This document shows positions 1 to 8,709 of a DNA stretch of 62,030 nt, in pieces. Numbering within the stretch: the stretch's first letter is position 1; every line of letters begins with the position of its first letter. Position numbers and translations under genes: made by a program. The stretch is from Kiloniellaceae bacterium (GTDB lineage Bacteria > Pseudomonadota > Alphaproteobacteria > Kiloniellales > J153), in contig JAJFGL010000052.1 of assembly GCA_021776135.1 (NCBI GenBank), positions 1 to 62,030 of the forward strand, read 5' to 3'. The notes below the pieces were generated by a model. That model did not search any database and was not told where the DNA came from. It saw nothing but the letters and a program-made list of their open reading frames with translations.

Positions 1-324
1 AGAAAACAGGCCGAAACGGGGTCAGGGCGGCGCCCCAAACATGAAACTCAGCCGCCGCAACCCCGCTCAATACAAATATCCATCGAATACCGGCCCTCAA
101 GGCGCGCCGCGCAAAGGTCTCCAGGATGAGGATGAATCGTGTGTGGCATTCAGAAAAGTCCTCATGCTGAGCTTGTCGAAGCACGCACAGCGCCGATCCA
201 AGCCAACACACGGCAGCGGCACAACGATATACGATTGCCCTGTGGCGAGGGCTGAACACCAGTTTGGCGAATCTCTTCGTGCCTTCGTGGTAAAAACTTT
301 TCTTTTTTGTAAGAAATTTCAAGC
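1..324. other. Region upstream of cimA, no convincing gene
   Basis: No supported gene lies here. An open frame from 41 runs through but covers a dispersed palindromic repeat (about 115-200), and its translation there is the usual junk reading of such repeats. The stretch just before cimA (about 285-320) is comparatively T-rich and would hold its promoter, but I cannot pick -35/-10 boxes with confidence. The first 40 bases may belong to whatever precedes this window. Confidence 0.5.
115..200. repeat. Dispersed palindromic (REP-like) repeat, copy 1
   Basis: Contains the words CTCATGCTGAGCTTGTCGAA and GCACGCACAGCGCCG, shared almost base for base with the element at 6737-6857 and, in more symmetric form, with 12521-12607. 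The left arm is degenerate (only AGGATGAGGATGAATC remains), so this copy is a partial or decayed member of the family. Confidence 0.7.
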
Positions 325-1944
325 ATGACCGGCGACAAACGCATTTATCTTTTCGATACCACCCTGCGCGATGGGGCGCAGACTCAGGGTGTCGATTTCA
401 GCGTGACCGACAAGGCGGCCATCGCCCGGATCCTGGATGGCCTGGGGGTCGATTACATCGAGGGCGGTTGGCCGGGGGCGAACCCGACCGACGATGCTTT
501 TTTCGCCGAACCGCCGGCCTTGACGACCGCGCGCCTGGTGGCTTTCGGCATGACCCGGCGGCCGGGGCGCAGCGCCGCCAACGATCCGGGCCAGGCGGCC
601 CTGACCAATTCCAAGGCTGGGGCGATTTGCTTGTTCGGCAAGGCCTGGGACTTTCAGGTCGATGTGGCGTTGGAAATTCCGCGCGCCGAAAACGTCGACA
701 TGATAGCCGACAGCGTGACCAACGCCCTCAAGCACAAGTCCGAAGCCATGTTCGACGCCGAGCATTTCTTCGACGGCTACAAGGGCAACAAGTCTTACGC
801 CCTGGATTGCATCAAGGCGGCTTATGAGGCCGGCGCGCGCTGGGTCATCCTGTGCGATACCAACGGCGGCACCCTGCCCCATGAGATCGAACGCATAGTG
901 GGCGAGGTGACGGCGCACATTCCCGGCAGCCACTTAGGGATTCATTGCCACAACGATACCGAAAACGCGGTGGCGAATTCCCTGGCCGCGCTCAAGGCCG
1001 GGGCGCGGCAGTTGCAAGGCACCCTGAACGGCTTGGGGGAGCGTTGCGGCAACGCCAACCTGGTCTCGCTTATTCCGACGCTCAAACTCAAGACCGATTT
1101 CGAGATCGGCGTTTCCCATGAACAACTGTGTAAGCTGACCGGTGCGTCGCGTTTCCTGGATGAGTTGTTGAACCGCGCCCCCGCCCTCAACGCGGCCTAT
1201 GTCGGCGATAGCGCCTTCGCCCACAAGGGCGGGGTTCATGTCTCGGCGGTCGAGAAAGACCCGCGCACCTACGAGCACATGGAACCGGCCCTGGTCGGCA
1301 ACCAGCGCCATTTCGTGGTCTCGGATCAGGCCGGGCGAGCCAATGTGCTGGCGCGCTTCCGGGAGCTGGATATCGATGTCGCCCTCGACGATAAGCGGCT
1401 CAATGCGCTCATAGATCAAGTCAAGGCGCGCGAGTTCGAGGGCTATGCCTACGACGGCGCGGATGCGAGTTTCGAACTTCTGGCCCGGCGCTCCTTCGGC
1501 GGCGTGCCCGGTTTTTTCAAGCTCACCCGTTTCCGGATCATGGACGACCGGCGCTGGAACGCGCGCGGCGAGCTGGTCACGGAATCGGAAGCCACGGTTC
1601 AGATCGAAATCGCCGGCCGGCAACTCATGGAGGTCGCGACCGGCAACGGCCCGGTCAACGCCTTGGATAACGCGCTCAGAAAGGCGCTCCTGCCGGTTTA
1701 TCCGGCCCTCCAGGACATGCGCCTGGCCGACTACAAGGTGCGTATTCTCACCCCCCAGGCGGGCACCGGCGCGGTGACCCGGGTGATGATCGAAAGCGCC
1801 GACAAGGATGGCCGGCGCTGGACCACGGTCGGGGTGTCGCCCAACATCATCGACGCCTCCTTCAACGCCCTGCACGACGGCATCACCTGGAAGCTGATCC
1901 AAGAAGGCGCGGCGGCGGGCGGCACCTTGGCAGATTCCAACTAA
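325..1944 (+). CDS. cimA: (R)-citramalate synthase
   Basis: Condenses pyruvate and acetyl-CoA to citramalate, the pyruvate route to 2-oxobutyrate for isoleucine. The 539-residue protein has the HMGL/LeuA-type TIM barrel, with DTTLRDGAQ at residues 11-19 and the metal-binding HCHND at 207-211 (H207 and H209 as ligands), followed by GLGERCGNANL. A LeuA-type regulatory dimer domain fills roughly residues 385-530. The N-terminus, overall length and the inserted FELLARRSFGG region fit the CimA subgroup (long citramalate synthases) better than LeuA or homocitrate synthase. The ATG at 325 sits right before the conserved start of the barrel; the ribosome site is weak. The next gene begins 10 bases after the stop, so they are probably co-transcribed. 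Confidence 0.9.
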   Translation: MTGDKRIYLFDTTLRDGAQTQGVDFSVTDKAAIARILDGLGVDYIEGGWPGANPTDDAFFAEPPALTTARLVAFGMTRRPGRSAANDPGQAALTNSKAGAICLFGKAWDFQVDVALEIPRAENVDMIADSVTNALKHKSEAMFDAEHFFDGYKGNKSYALDCIKAAYEAGARWVILCDTNGGTLPHEIERIVGEVTAHIPGSHLGIHCHNDTENAVANSLAALKAGARQLQGTLNGLGERCGNANLVSLIPTLKLKTDFEIGVSHEQLCKLTGASRFLDELLNRAPALNAAYVGDSAFAHKGGVHVSAVEKDPRTYEHMEPALVGNQRHFVVSDQAGRANVLARFRELDIDVALDDKRLNALIDQVKAREFEGYAYDGADASFELLARRSFGGVPGFFKLTRFRIMDDRRWNARGELVTESEATVQIEIAGRQLMEVATGNGPVNALDNALRKALLPVYPALQDMRLADYKVRILTPQAGTGAVTRVMIESADKDGRRWTTVGVSPNIIDASFNALHDGITWKLIQEGAAAGGTLADSN

Positions 1945-1954
1945 ACCGCGATCC

Positions 1955-2713
1955 ATGGCCGGCACCGATAAAACCAAGGCGGCGGTCCAGGGCGGGCCGG
2001 CGGTTATTCTTGTCGATCCGCAATTGGGCGAGAATATCGGCATGGTGGCGCGGGCCATGCTGAATTGCGGCCTGGGCGATTTGCGCCTGGTCCGGCCCCG
2101 CGACGGCTGGCCCAGCCGCCAGGCCGAAGCGGCGGCTTCGGGCGCCGACGCGGTGTTGGAGCGCGCGCGCGTATTCTACACCCTGGGCGACGCCATCGCG
2201 GATCTCGACCGCTTGTACGCGGCGACGGCGCGCACCCGCGACATGACCAAGCTCATGGTGACCCCGCGCCAGGCGGCGGCCGAGCTGCGCGCGGCGGGCG
2301 GCAAGGCCGGTTTGTTGTTCGGGCCGGAACGCTCCGGCCTGACCAGCGACGATGTCGCCCTGGCCGACGCGGTGATCCAGGTGCCCCTCAATCCCGCGTT
2401 CTCCTCCCTCAACCTGGCCCAGGCGGTGCTCTTGATCGGCTACGAATGGCACCAGGCGGCGGACGAAACCCCGGCGCGCGTCCTGTCCATGGGCCCCAAC
2501 CGCCCGGCCACCAAGGCAGAGTTGCTTAATTTTTTCGAGCGCCTGGAGGCGACCCTGGAGGATACCGGATTCTTGCGCCCGCCGGAGCGCCGCCCGGCCA
2601 TGGTGCGTAATCTGCGCAGCCTCTTCACCCGCGCGGACTTGACCGAGCAGGAAGTCCGCAGCCTCCATGGGGTCGTCAGCGCCCTTATCGGCAAGAAACG
2701 GCCAAAATCCTAA
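1955..2713 (+). CDS. trmJ: TrmJ-like RNA 2'-O-methyltransferase (SPOUT family)
   Basis: Likely methylates the ribose of nucleotide 32 in tRNA using S-adenosylmethionine. The 252-residue protein shows the SPOUT knot signatures: VILVDPQLGENIGMVARAM near residue 17, LLFGPERSGLT near 120, and IQVPLNPAFSSLNLAQAV near 140. The C-terminal helical extension (about 175-250) is present, as in TrmJ/LasT rather than the shorter TrmL. It starts 10 bases after cimA and is probably co-transcribed. Exact RNA target (TrmJ versus a paralogous TrmH-like enzyme) cannot be fixed from sequence alone. Confidence 0.82.
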   Translation: MAGTDKTKAAVQGGPAVILVDPQLGENIGMVARAMLNCGLGDLRLVRPRDGWPSRQAEAAASGADAVLERARVFYTLGDAIADLDRLYAATARTRDMTKLMVTPRQAAAELRAAGGKAGLLFGPERSGLTSDDVALADAVIQVPLNPAFSSLNLAQAVLLIGYEWHQAADETPARVLSMGPNRPATKAELLNFFERLEATLEDTGFLRPPERRPAMVRNLRSLFTRADLTEQEVRSLHGVVSALIGKKRPKS

Positions 2714-2837
2714 CGATAGAAAGACTCTAGCTTAGCGGAATGTTTACCGGCGTGCGCCCAGACTTGCCGCTACTTGCCCCGCCTCTGGTATCGGTCCGCG
2801 GAGCGAGGCTTGGGTTTCGTCAGCTTGGGATAGCGCT

Positions 2838-3155
2838 GTGGCCGTCAACATCGGTTTGTTCACCCTCTATGTGTTGGTCAGTTCATTCGGTCTGTTCAAA
2901 CTGAAGAGCGCGAGCGGATTTCTGTCGCCCGATTTCCTTTTGGGATTCGCATTCTACGGCGCCGGGTTTTTGATCTGGTACAGCGTCCTGACCCGCTTGC
3001 CGCTGTCGGTCGTGTTCCCGGTCGCGGCCGGCAGTCTCGTGGTCGCGACTCAGATCATAGGATATGTTTTTTTGGGCGAGACGATACGCGCGGCCCACGC
3101 CGCCGGAGTCGCCTTGATTCTGGCGGGTATCGTTTTAATTTTCGTTCGCGTTTAA
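2838..3155 (+). CDS. Small multidrug-resistance/ArnE-like membrane protein
   Basis: A 105-residue protein with four predicted membrane segments (about residues 4-20, 31-50, 56-75, 85-104) and the typical half-size DMT architecture, including the GVALILAGIVLIF ending seen in SMR and ArnE/ArnF proteins. It starts with GTG. It is convergent, only 11 bases away, with a polyprenyl-phosphate-type glycosyltransferase on the other strand. ArnE/ArnF-type proteins flip undecaprenyl-phosphate-linked sugars, so a partnership with that enzyme is attractive, but it is inference from proximity. A plain SMR exporter is the alternative. Confidence 0.65.
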   Translation: MAVNIGLFTLYVLVSSFGLFKLKSASGFLSPDFLLGFAFYGAGFLIWYSVLTRLPLSVVFPVAAGSLVVATQIIGYVFLGETIRAAHAAGVALILAGIVLIFVRV

Positions 3156-3166
3156 GGCGCTTAACG

Positions 3167-4162
3167 TTACATTCGGGAGTTGCTTAAGCGCGCCTGCAAG
3201 GCCGCCACGGGCGATTTTATCTTCGCGGCGGCGCCCGGCTCGCTTTGTTCGCGGACGATATAGCTGGGCCTGCCTTTCACCTCGACCAGCACCTTGCCCA
3301 GGTATTCGCCCATGATTCCCAGCATGAGCAGCTGCACGCCGCCGAAGGTCATGATCCCGACCAGCAGCGAGGCCCAGCCCGAGACGGGGGCGCCGGCGAA
3401 AATCTTGAGGAGCAGGGCATAGCCAGCATAGGTCATGCCCAGGCCGGCCATGACCGCGCCCAGGTAGGTCGAAAACCGCAAGGGGCGGGTGCTGGACGAT
3501 GTGATCCCATCCAGGGCCAGGGATATCATGCGGCGAAAGTTGTATTTGACCGTGCCGTGGGCGCGCGTGCCCGGATCGTAGGCGATGTAACATTGTTGAA
3601 AGCCAAGCCAGAGCAAGGTTCCGCGCAGGAACAAGGTGCGTTCCTCGAGCCTTAGCAGGGCATCGACGACCCGCCGGTCCAGCAGCCGGAAATCCGAGGT
3701 GCCGGGGCGGATTTCGAAATCGCTGATCGCGTTCACGAAGCGATAGAACAATTTCGATGTCACGCGCTTGAAGGCCGGGGTGCCGGGGTCGTCCCGGCGC
3801 ACCATGTTCACGACATCGAAACCGTCGCGCCAGGACTCGACCATCTCGGCGATATGTTCCGGCGGGTGCTGCAAATCCGCGTCCAGGGTGATGACGCAAG
3901 CGCCGCTCGCCCGGTCGAGGCCCGCCTTGAGCGCGCTTTGGTGGCCGAAGTTGCGCGAGAGGGAAACATAGTGCAACCGCGTGTCTTCGGCCGCGAAATC
4001 GCGCAGGATTTGCGCGCTGCGGTCATGGCTGCCGTCGTCGACGATAAGGATCTCGACGTCGCCGAAGCCCTCAAGAGCGCTGGTGAGCCGGTCTTTCAAC
4101 AGCGGTAGATTTTCCGCCTCGTTAAAGGCCGGAACGACGATGCTGATTCTGCCCTCGCGCAT
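3167..4162 (-). CDS. Polyprenyl-phosphate glycosyltransferase (ArnC/GtrB/DPM1-like)
   Basis: Family-2 glycosyltransferase that would move a sugar from a nucleotide sugar onto a polyprenyl phosphate on the inner face of the membrane. The 331-residue protein has ISIVVPAFNEAENLPLL at the start, VDDGS at 41-45, the DAD metal motif at 94-96 followed by LQHPP, and two C-terminal membrane helices (about 228-253 and 261-290), the layout of GtrB/ArnC. The ATG at 4162 directly precedes the conserved fold; an upstream TTG at 4264 would add 34 residues without family support. It follows the GATase gene on the same strand and faces the small SMR-type gene. Confidence 0.82.
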   Translation of the reverse strand: MREGRISIVVPAFNEAENLPLLKDRLTSALEGFGDVEILIVDDGSHDRSAQILRDFAAEDTRLHYVSLSRNFGHQSALKAGLDRASGACVITLDADLQHPPEHIAEMVESWRDGFDVVNMVRRDDPGTPAFKRVTSKLFYRFVNAISDFEIRPGTSDFRLLDRRVVDALLRLEERTLFLRGTLLWLGFQQCYIAYDPGTRAHGTVKYNFRRMISLALDGITSSSTRPLRFSTYLGAVMAGLGMTYAGYALLLKIFAGAPVSGWASLLVGIMTFGGVQLLMLGIMGEYLGKVLVEVKGRPSYIVREQSEPGAAAKIKSPVAALQARLSNSRM

Positions 4163-4279
4163 GGAGAGACCGCCCTGTGTGAGTTTGTGCCGGCGGGCAC
4201 GGATACCGGGCAATGAAAGCACGAAGGCTTTAACGCTGTGTAAAGGCGGTGTTTGAAAAGACAAATAAGAATCAGTGTC

Positions 4280-4999
4280 TTACAAGTCGCGGGCGACAGC
4301 CATGAAATTTTCGTAGAGACGCCGGGCGTCGCGGTTGAAGGCTGCCATGTTCTGGGCGGCCTCGGCCTCGAAGCGGTCCAGGGCGTTTTGGCCCAGGCTG
4401 GCCTCCAGGGCTTGGGCGTATTCGGGGACGCAGGCCCATTCGGGGACCGTCGCTGGGGTCAACTCGACATGGTATTGCAAGCCCCAGGCATGGGCGCCCA
4501 AGGCCATGGCCTGCACCGCGCAGGCGGGGGAGCGGGCCAGAACCCGGGCGCCCGGCGGCGGCTCCAGGACCGCGGCGCCGTGCCATTGCAGGCACTTGCT
4601 TAACCCCGGCGCCCCGGCGAACAGCGGATCGGCGATGCCGTCTTCGGTAAGCTCGATATCGAGAATGCCGATTTCCGCCTCGGCCATGGGGCCGACCTTG
4701 CCGCCCAGGGCTTCGCCTAGAAGCTGATGGCCCAGGCAGACGCCCAGGAAGGGCAGGTTTAGCTCGGCGACCGCCCGGCGGATCGCCGCTTTCTCGGGGA
4801 TCAGCCAGGGATGGGCGGCCTCCTGCCAGGTGTCCATGGGGCCGCCCATGACCCAGAGCGCGTCGTAGCCGCTCAACTCGGGGATTGGCTCGCCTGCGTC
4901 CAGCTCCACGGCGGTCCAGCGCACCCCGTCCTCGCGCAGGAAATCACGGAAGATTCCGGGATGTTCAATGGCGATGTGTTGGAAGACCAGGATGTGCAT
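4280..4999 (-). CDS. Class I glutamine amidotransferase-like protein
   Basis: Stand-alone GATase of 239 residues. The catalytic triad is visible: C88 in GVCLGHQ, and H177 with E179 in LQYHVE. The oxyanion-type motif MGGPMDTWQE at about 51-60 is also typical of this group (GuaA-like GATase1 proteins of unknown acceptor, such as YfeJ/gamma-glutamyl hydrolase-like). It lies 3 bases behind the DMT transporter stop, so the two are almost certainly co-transcribed. No synthetase partner is encoded nearby, so the acceptor substrate is unknown. Confidence 0.78.
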   Translation of the reverse strand: MHILVFQHIAIEHPGIFRDFLREDGVRWTAVELDAGEPIPELSGYDALWVMGGPMDTWQEAAHPWLIPEKAAIRRAVAELNLPFLGVCLGHQLLGEALGGKVGPMAEAEIGILDIELTEDGIADPLFAGAPGLSKCLQWHGAAVLEPPPGARVLARSPACAVQAMALGAHAWGLQYHVELTPATVPEWACVPEYAQALEASLGQNALDRFEAEAAQNMAAFNRDARRLYENFMAVARDL

Positions 5000-5002
5000 G
5001 GG

Positions 5003-5875
5003 TTAGTCAGATCTGCTTGTCGTCATGAGGGCGGCGAGGGAATGCAGGATCAGGGCGGTCACCACCACCGCGCCGCCGATCAAGGCCCGCGCCCCCGGCG
5101 TTTCTTCCAGCACCAGCCAAACCCAGAACGGGCCCAGCACGGTCTCCAGCAAGAGGATCAAGGCGACCTCCGGCGCCGGGATGTAGCGCGGCCCCAGGCT
5201 CACCAAACCGAAGGAGACCGGCAACACAACTATCCCGAGGATCAGCAGCATCCAAATCTCGCCGGGGGCGATCGAAAGAGGGGCGGCAATGGGAAACATC
5301 ATGATCGTCGTCATGCCGCCGCTAAGGGCCATGGCGGGCACCATGTTGAGCGACCTGGCCTGGCGAATCAAAGTAAAGGCGGCAGCGATGCAGGCGGCGG
5401 TGGCCAGGGCCATGATATCGCCGAGGGTGCCGCCGCCGCCGTTTGAGCCCGAGGCCAGGATGGCAATCCCCACGAAGGTGACCAGGATCGCGATCCAGGT
5501 GCGCGCGCGCACCGGCTCACCCAAGAACATCCGCGACAACAAGGCGGCGATCAAGGGCGCGGCGGCCAGAATGACCAGGGTGTTGGCGACACTAGTGTTA
5601 TGCAGGGCCAGGATGAAGGTGACCGAACCCACGGCGAACAACCCGGCGATGACCAGCCCGATCCGCCCGATAGCCAGAAATTTGGCTAAGGTTTCGCCCC
5701 GGTAATACACCGCCAGCGCCAGGGTCAGGGCCAGCATCATGAGCAGGCCGCGCCAGAACACCATGGACCAGGAATCCAGCCCGATCAGGCGCACCAGCAG
5801 GCTATCCGGGGTCAGGACCAGTACCCCCAGGATCGTGATCGCCAAGCCTTTGACGTGGTCGGGGATGAGTCCCAT
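5003..5875 (-). CDS. EamA-family (DMT) transporter
   Basis: A 290-residue integral membrane protein with about ten hydrophobic helices in two EamA repeats (residues roughly 10-135 and 150-275). Features of the family include the FWRGLLMML segment at the end of helix 2 and LLETVLGPFWVWLVLEE near the end of repeat 2. Such proteins usually export metabolites or amino acids; the substrate cannot be deduced. It shares a transcript with the downstream GATase gene (3-base gap) and is divergent from rpsD. Confidence 0.82.
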   Translation of the reverse strand: MGLIPDHVKGLAITILGVLVLTPDSLLVRLIGLDSWSMVFWRGLLMMLALTLALAVYYRGETLAKFLAIGRIGLVIAGLFAVGSVTFILALHNTSVANTLVILAAAPLIAALLSRMFLGEPVRARTWIAILVTFVGIAILASGSNGGGGTLGDIMALATAACIAAAFTLIRQARSLNMVPAMALSGGMTTIMMFPIAAPLSIAPGEIWMLLILGIVVLPVSFGLVSLGPRYIPAPEVALILLLETVLGPFWVWLVLEETPGARALIGGAVVVTALILHSLAALMTTSRSD

Positions 5876-5902
5876 GGGCGTTTCTCACATGGGCCCAGAT
5901 GT

Positions 5903-5930
5903 TTGACAAGCGCGGCCCTTTCCGTATAGT
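5903..5930 (+). promoter_or_regulatory. Sigma-70-type promoter of rpsD
   Basis: TTGACA at 5903-5908 and TATAGT at 5925-5930 with a 16-base spacer, leaving a leader of about 100 bases before rpsD. It is the best-matching promoter in the divergent gap between the DMT transporter and rpsD. Confidence 0.65.
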
Positions 5931-6038
5931 CCGGCGCTTCTTCCCGGGAACGAGGGACCAGGGTTTATGCCCAGGCGCCCCGCCTAAATGGCCTACCGGG
6001 ACAAACGGCGTTAAGCCATAAAAATAGGAGATGCGCTC

Positions 6039-6653
6039 ATGTCGAAGCGGATCGAATCCAAGTACAAGATCAACCGGCGCCTGGGCGCCAACCTCTGGGG
6101 CCGGCCCAAGAGCCCGGTCAACAAGCGCGACTACCCGCCGGGGCAGCACGGCCAGCGCCGCCGCAAGGTTTCCGACTACGGGACCCAGCTTCAGGCCAAG
6201 CAGAAACTCAAAGGCTATTACGGCAATATCGGCGAGCGTCAGTTCCGCCGCATGTACCAGGAAGCGACCCGGCGCCGGGGCGATACCGGCCAGAACCTGA
6301 TCGAGCTTCTGGAGCGCCGCCTGGACGCAGTCGTTTACCGGGCCAAGTTCGTGCCGACCGTCTTCGCCGCGCGCCAGTTCGTCAATCACGGCCACATCAC
6401 GGTCAACGGCAAGAAGGTCAATATCCCCTCTTACCGGGTCAAGGACGGCGACGAAATTCAGGTCAAGGCCAAGAGCCGGGAGTTGGAGTTGGTCCTGCAA
6501 GGGGTCGAATCGCCGGAGCGCGATACCCCCGACTACCTCGAGGTCAATCACAACGACATGAAGACCCGTTTCGTGCGCGGACCGAAACTGGAAGACGTGC
6601 CCTATCCCGTCAAGATGGAACCGAACCTGGTCATCGAATATTACTCGCGCTGA
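6039..6653 (+). CDS. rpsD: 30S ribosomal protein S4
   Basis: Primary 16S rRNA-binding protein of the small subunit. The 204-residue length is standard. It starts [16 protein letters not shown] and carries the S4 RNA-binding domain from about residue 93 ([35 protein letters not shown]). It is a stand-alone transcription unit with its own promoter at 5903-5930, a good Shine-Dalgarno sequence (AATAGGAGATGCGCTC before the ATG) and an intrinsic terminator at 6676-6704, the usual alphaproteobacterial situation in which rpsD lies apart from the alpha operon. Confidence 0.97.
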   Translation: MSKRIESKYKINRRLGANLWGRPKSPVNKRDYPPGQHGQRRRKVSDYGTQLQAKQKLKGYYGNIGERQFRRMYQEATRRRGDTGQNLIELLERRLDAVVYRAKFVPTVFAARQFVNHGHITVNGKKVNIPSYRVKDGDEIQVKAKSRELELVLQGVESPERDTPDYLEVNHNDMKTRFVRGPKLEDVPYPVKMEPNLVIEYYSR

Positions 6654-6675
6654 ATTTCAGGCACAGTGACTTTGG

Positions 6676-6704
6676 AAAGGCCCGCCCCGCGCGGGCCTTT
6701 TCTG
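6676..6704 (+). terminator. Intrinsic terminator after rpsD
   Basis: Perfect 10-bp stem, AAAGGCCCGC at 6676-6685 pairing with GCGGGCCTTT at 6691-6700, loop CCCGC, followed by TCTG. The stem ends in T residues and starts in A residues, so it could also work on the opposite strand. Confidence 0.85.
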
Positions 6705-6736
6705 TTGGGGTTGGGCGATGGCGCCGCACATACCTC

Positions 6737-6857
6737 GGTGCGTCCTTCGTCCCTCGACAGGCTCGGGATGAGGATGCTCAGGATGGGGATGAATCCTGTG
6801 TGGCATAAAGAAAAGTCCTCATGCTGAGCTTGTCGAAGCACGCACAGCGCCGTTCCA
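6737..6857. repeat. Dispersed palindromic (REP-like) repeat, copy 2
   Basis: The left arm GGTGCGTCCTTCG...CTCGACAGGCTCGGGATGAGG carries a small internal insertion; the right arm is CCTCATGCTGAGCTTGTCGAAG followed by CACGCACAGCGCCGTTCCAA. It shares the right part nearly identically with copy 1 and both arms with copy 3. It lies between the rpsD terminator and the MFS gene end. Confidence 0.75.
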
Positions 6858-6885
6858 AACCTCCATTCGACAGCGCCCTCGCCCC

Positions 6886-8196
6886 CTATCGGGCGCCGCC
6901 CACGTCCGGCTCCGCCGTTTCTTCCGCTTCGTATTCTGCGCCGGTCGATAACTCGCCGGCGCGGGCCAGGAGCGGCATGTAGGGCGCCTGCTCATCCAGG
7001 GGCACCGAGTCGCGCACGGTCATGCGGTAAAGGGTGAAGACCCCCAGGAACCCGGTCACCGCCGTCAAGTACCAGAAGAATCCGCTGGGTCCGCTCAACT
7101 CCATGGCGCCCGAGGCGAGCAGGGGACCGAGGATGGAGCCGGTGCCGAACAGCACCACCAGGCCGCTGCTGGCGGCGACGATCTGATCCGGCTTCAGGTG
7201 ATCGTGGGTATGGGCGACGCTTAGGGAATACACCGGCAGGGCCAGGCCGCCGAAGATGGCGCTCGCCACGATCAGGCCCAGAAAGCTGGACGGGGCCAAA
7301 ACCCCGGCCGTCACGCAGGCCGCGGCGGCGCCGAAGCTGACCAGGGCGATCACCTGCCGGCGGTCGATGGCGTCCGAGAAGCGCCCGATCGGCCATTGCA
7401 GCAGTGAGCCGCCCAGGGTGACCGCGGCCATGAAGACGGCGACCCCGCTGACGTTCATGCCAATCCTGGTGGCATAGACGGCGCCGAGGCTGAAAAACGC
7501 GCCCTGGGTCAAGCCGTTGACCACGGTGGCGGCGGCGCCGAGCGGGGAAATACGAATGAGTTCGCGCAAGCCCAGGGGCGAGGCTGTTTCGAAGTGTGGC
7601 GCCGGGCGCGGGCTGAGCAAGATCGGCACCAAGGCCACCGACACGGCGATGGAGGCGATGATAAAGAGTACGAATCCGTCGGGATCGGCGGCGATCAGTA
7701 GAAGCTGCCCGATCGCCAGGCCGCTGTATTGGGTGAGCATGTAGATGGCCAACAAGCGCCCCCGGGTCTCGTTGCCGCTGCCCGCGTTCAGCCAGGATTC
7801 GGCGACCACGTAAAGCCCGGCGAAGCTGAAGCCGGCCAGGGCGCGCATGGCGATCCAGCTTATTGGATCGATCCACAGGCTATGGACCAGGGCGGCGACC
7901 GAGGCGATGGAGGCCAGGGCGGCGAAGACCCGGACGTGGCCGACGTTCTCGATGATCCGGGGCGTCAGCCAGGTGCCGGCGAAGAAGCCGGCGAAGTAGC
8001 TGGACATAATCAAGCCGGTGATAAGGTTGGCGAAGCCTTCGTTGGCCGCCCGCACGCCGAGCAGGCTGACCAGCAGGCCGTTGCCGACCATGAGCATGGC
8101 CATGCCCGCCAGCAGCGGCCAAGAGGCCACGACGGCGGTCAGGGTCGGATTCCGCGCCGCGGCCGCCGAGCTTGGCAATCCAGTGTCGCTGGTCAT
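6886..8196 (-). CDS. MFS transporter (YcaD-like)
   Basis: A 436-residue major facilitator protein with about twelve membrane helices. The first half has the features of the YcaD-like group: MSSYFAGFFAGTWLTPRIIENVGHVRVFAAL around residues 64-95 and the helix-5/6 region GLYVVAESWLNAG near 125. The second half contains LLQWPIGRFSDAIDRRQVI. The C-terminal tail (about 400-436) is acidic and cytoplasmic. The substrate is unknown. The start ATG at 8196 precedes a short polar N-terminus. Confidence 0.82.
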   Translation of the reverse strand: MTSDTGLPSSAAAARNPTLTAVVASWPLLAGMAMLMVGNGLLVSLLGVRAANEGFANLITGLIMSSYFAGFFAGTWLTPRIIENVGHVRVFAALASIASVAALVHSLWIDPISWIAMRALAGFSFAGLYVVAESWLNAGSGNETRGRLLAIYMLTQYSGLAIGQLLLIAADPDGFVLFIIASIAVSVALVPILLSPRPAPHFETASPLGLRELIRISPLGAAATVVNGLTQGAFFSLGAVYATRIGMNVSGVAVFMAAVTLGGSLLQWPIGRFSDAIDRRQVIALVSFGAAAACVTAGVLAPSSFLGLIVASAIFGGLALPVYSLSVAHTHDHLKPDQIVAASSGLVVLFGTGSILGPLLASGAMELSGPSGFFWYLTAVTGFLGVFTLYRMTVRDSVPLDEQAPYMPLLARAGELSTGAEYEAEETAEPDVGGAR

Positions 8197-8242
8197 GATC
8201 GTCCTAGGGGCGTGGGGGGTGGGGGGTGGAGCGAGGGTTTCG

Positions 8243-8647
8243 CTAGGCGCCGGAATAGTCGCTGAGGTCGGCCTCTTCCCCGGCCGCGAAGGCTATCTCG
8301 ATATGGTTTCCGTCCGGGTCGTAAACGTTGACTTGGCGCAGGTTCAAACCAGGTACAAGGGAAATACGATAGGCGGTCTTAAATTTTTGTAAGCGGGCAA
8401 GAAATTCGGCCAGACGCTCGGCCCCAAAGGCGAAATGCTCGATACGCGGCGCCCCGGTCTCGGGGGTCTTGGGGACCTCGACCAGGTGCAGCGCGGCCCG
8501 CCCGTTGGGCGTGTAAAGCCAGGCGCCCCCGGCGCCGAAGGGCGGGCGCGGGCCAACTTCAAGACCCAGCACATCCCTATAGAACGCCGTCATGTCCGCC
8601 AGGCGTGCGGTGCGGATATTGACGTGATCGAGGAATTTCAGGGACAT
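8243..8647 (-). CDS. VOC-family (glyoxalase-like) metalloprotein
   Basis: A 134-residue single vicinal-oxygen-chelate domain. It starts FLDHVNIRTARLADMTAFYRDVLGLEVG, where the early His is the usual first metal ligand; H in AALHLVEV and H in RIEHFAF follow, and the C-terminal VYDPDGNHIEIAF supplies the terminal Glu ligand. Enzymes of this family include glyoxalase I, dioxygenases and resistance proteins, so the reaction cannot be named. It lies 46 bases upstream of the MFS gene on the same strand and may be co-transcribed. Confidence 0.8.
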   Translation of the reverse strand: MSLKFLDHVNIRTARLADMTAFYRDVLGLEVGPRPPFGAGGAWLYTPNGRAALHLVEVPKTPETGAPRIEHFAFGAERLAEFLARLQKFKTAYRISLVPGLNLRQVNVYDPDGNHIEIAFAAGEEADLSDYSGA

Positions 8648-8709
8648 GGTGCTAGCCTCAACCGCGCGTCATGTGCGGACCCGTCCAAACTGGATCTTAA
8701 CACCGCCAG

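Noticed and set aside
41-328. Open frame of 95 codons before cimA
   Set aside because: It runs through a dispersed palindromic repeat (reading ...MLSLSKHAQ...), overlaps the cimA start and has no family-like sequence.
934-2058. 374-codon minus-strand frame over cimA
   Set aside because: Shadow of cimA, with no plausible start region or motif.
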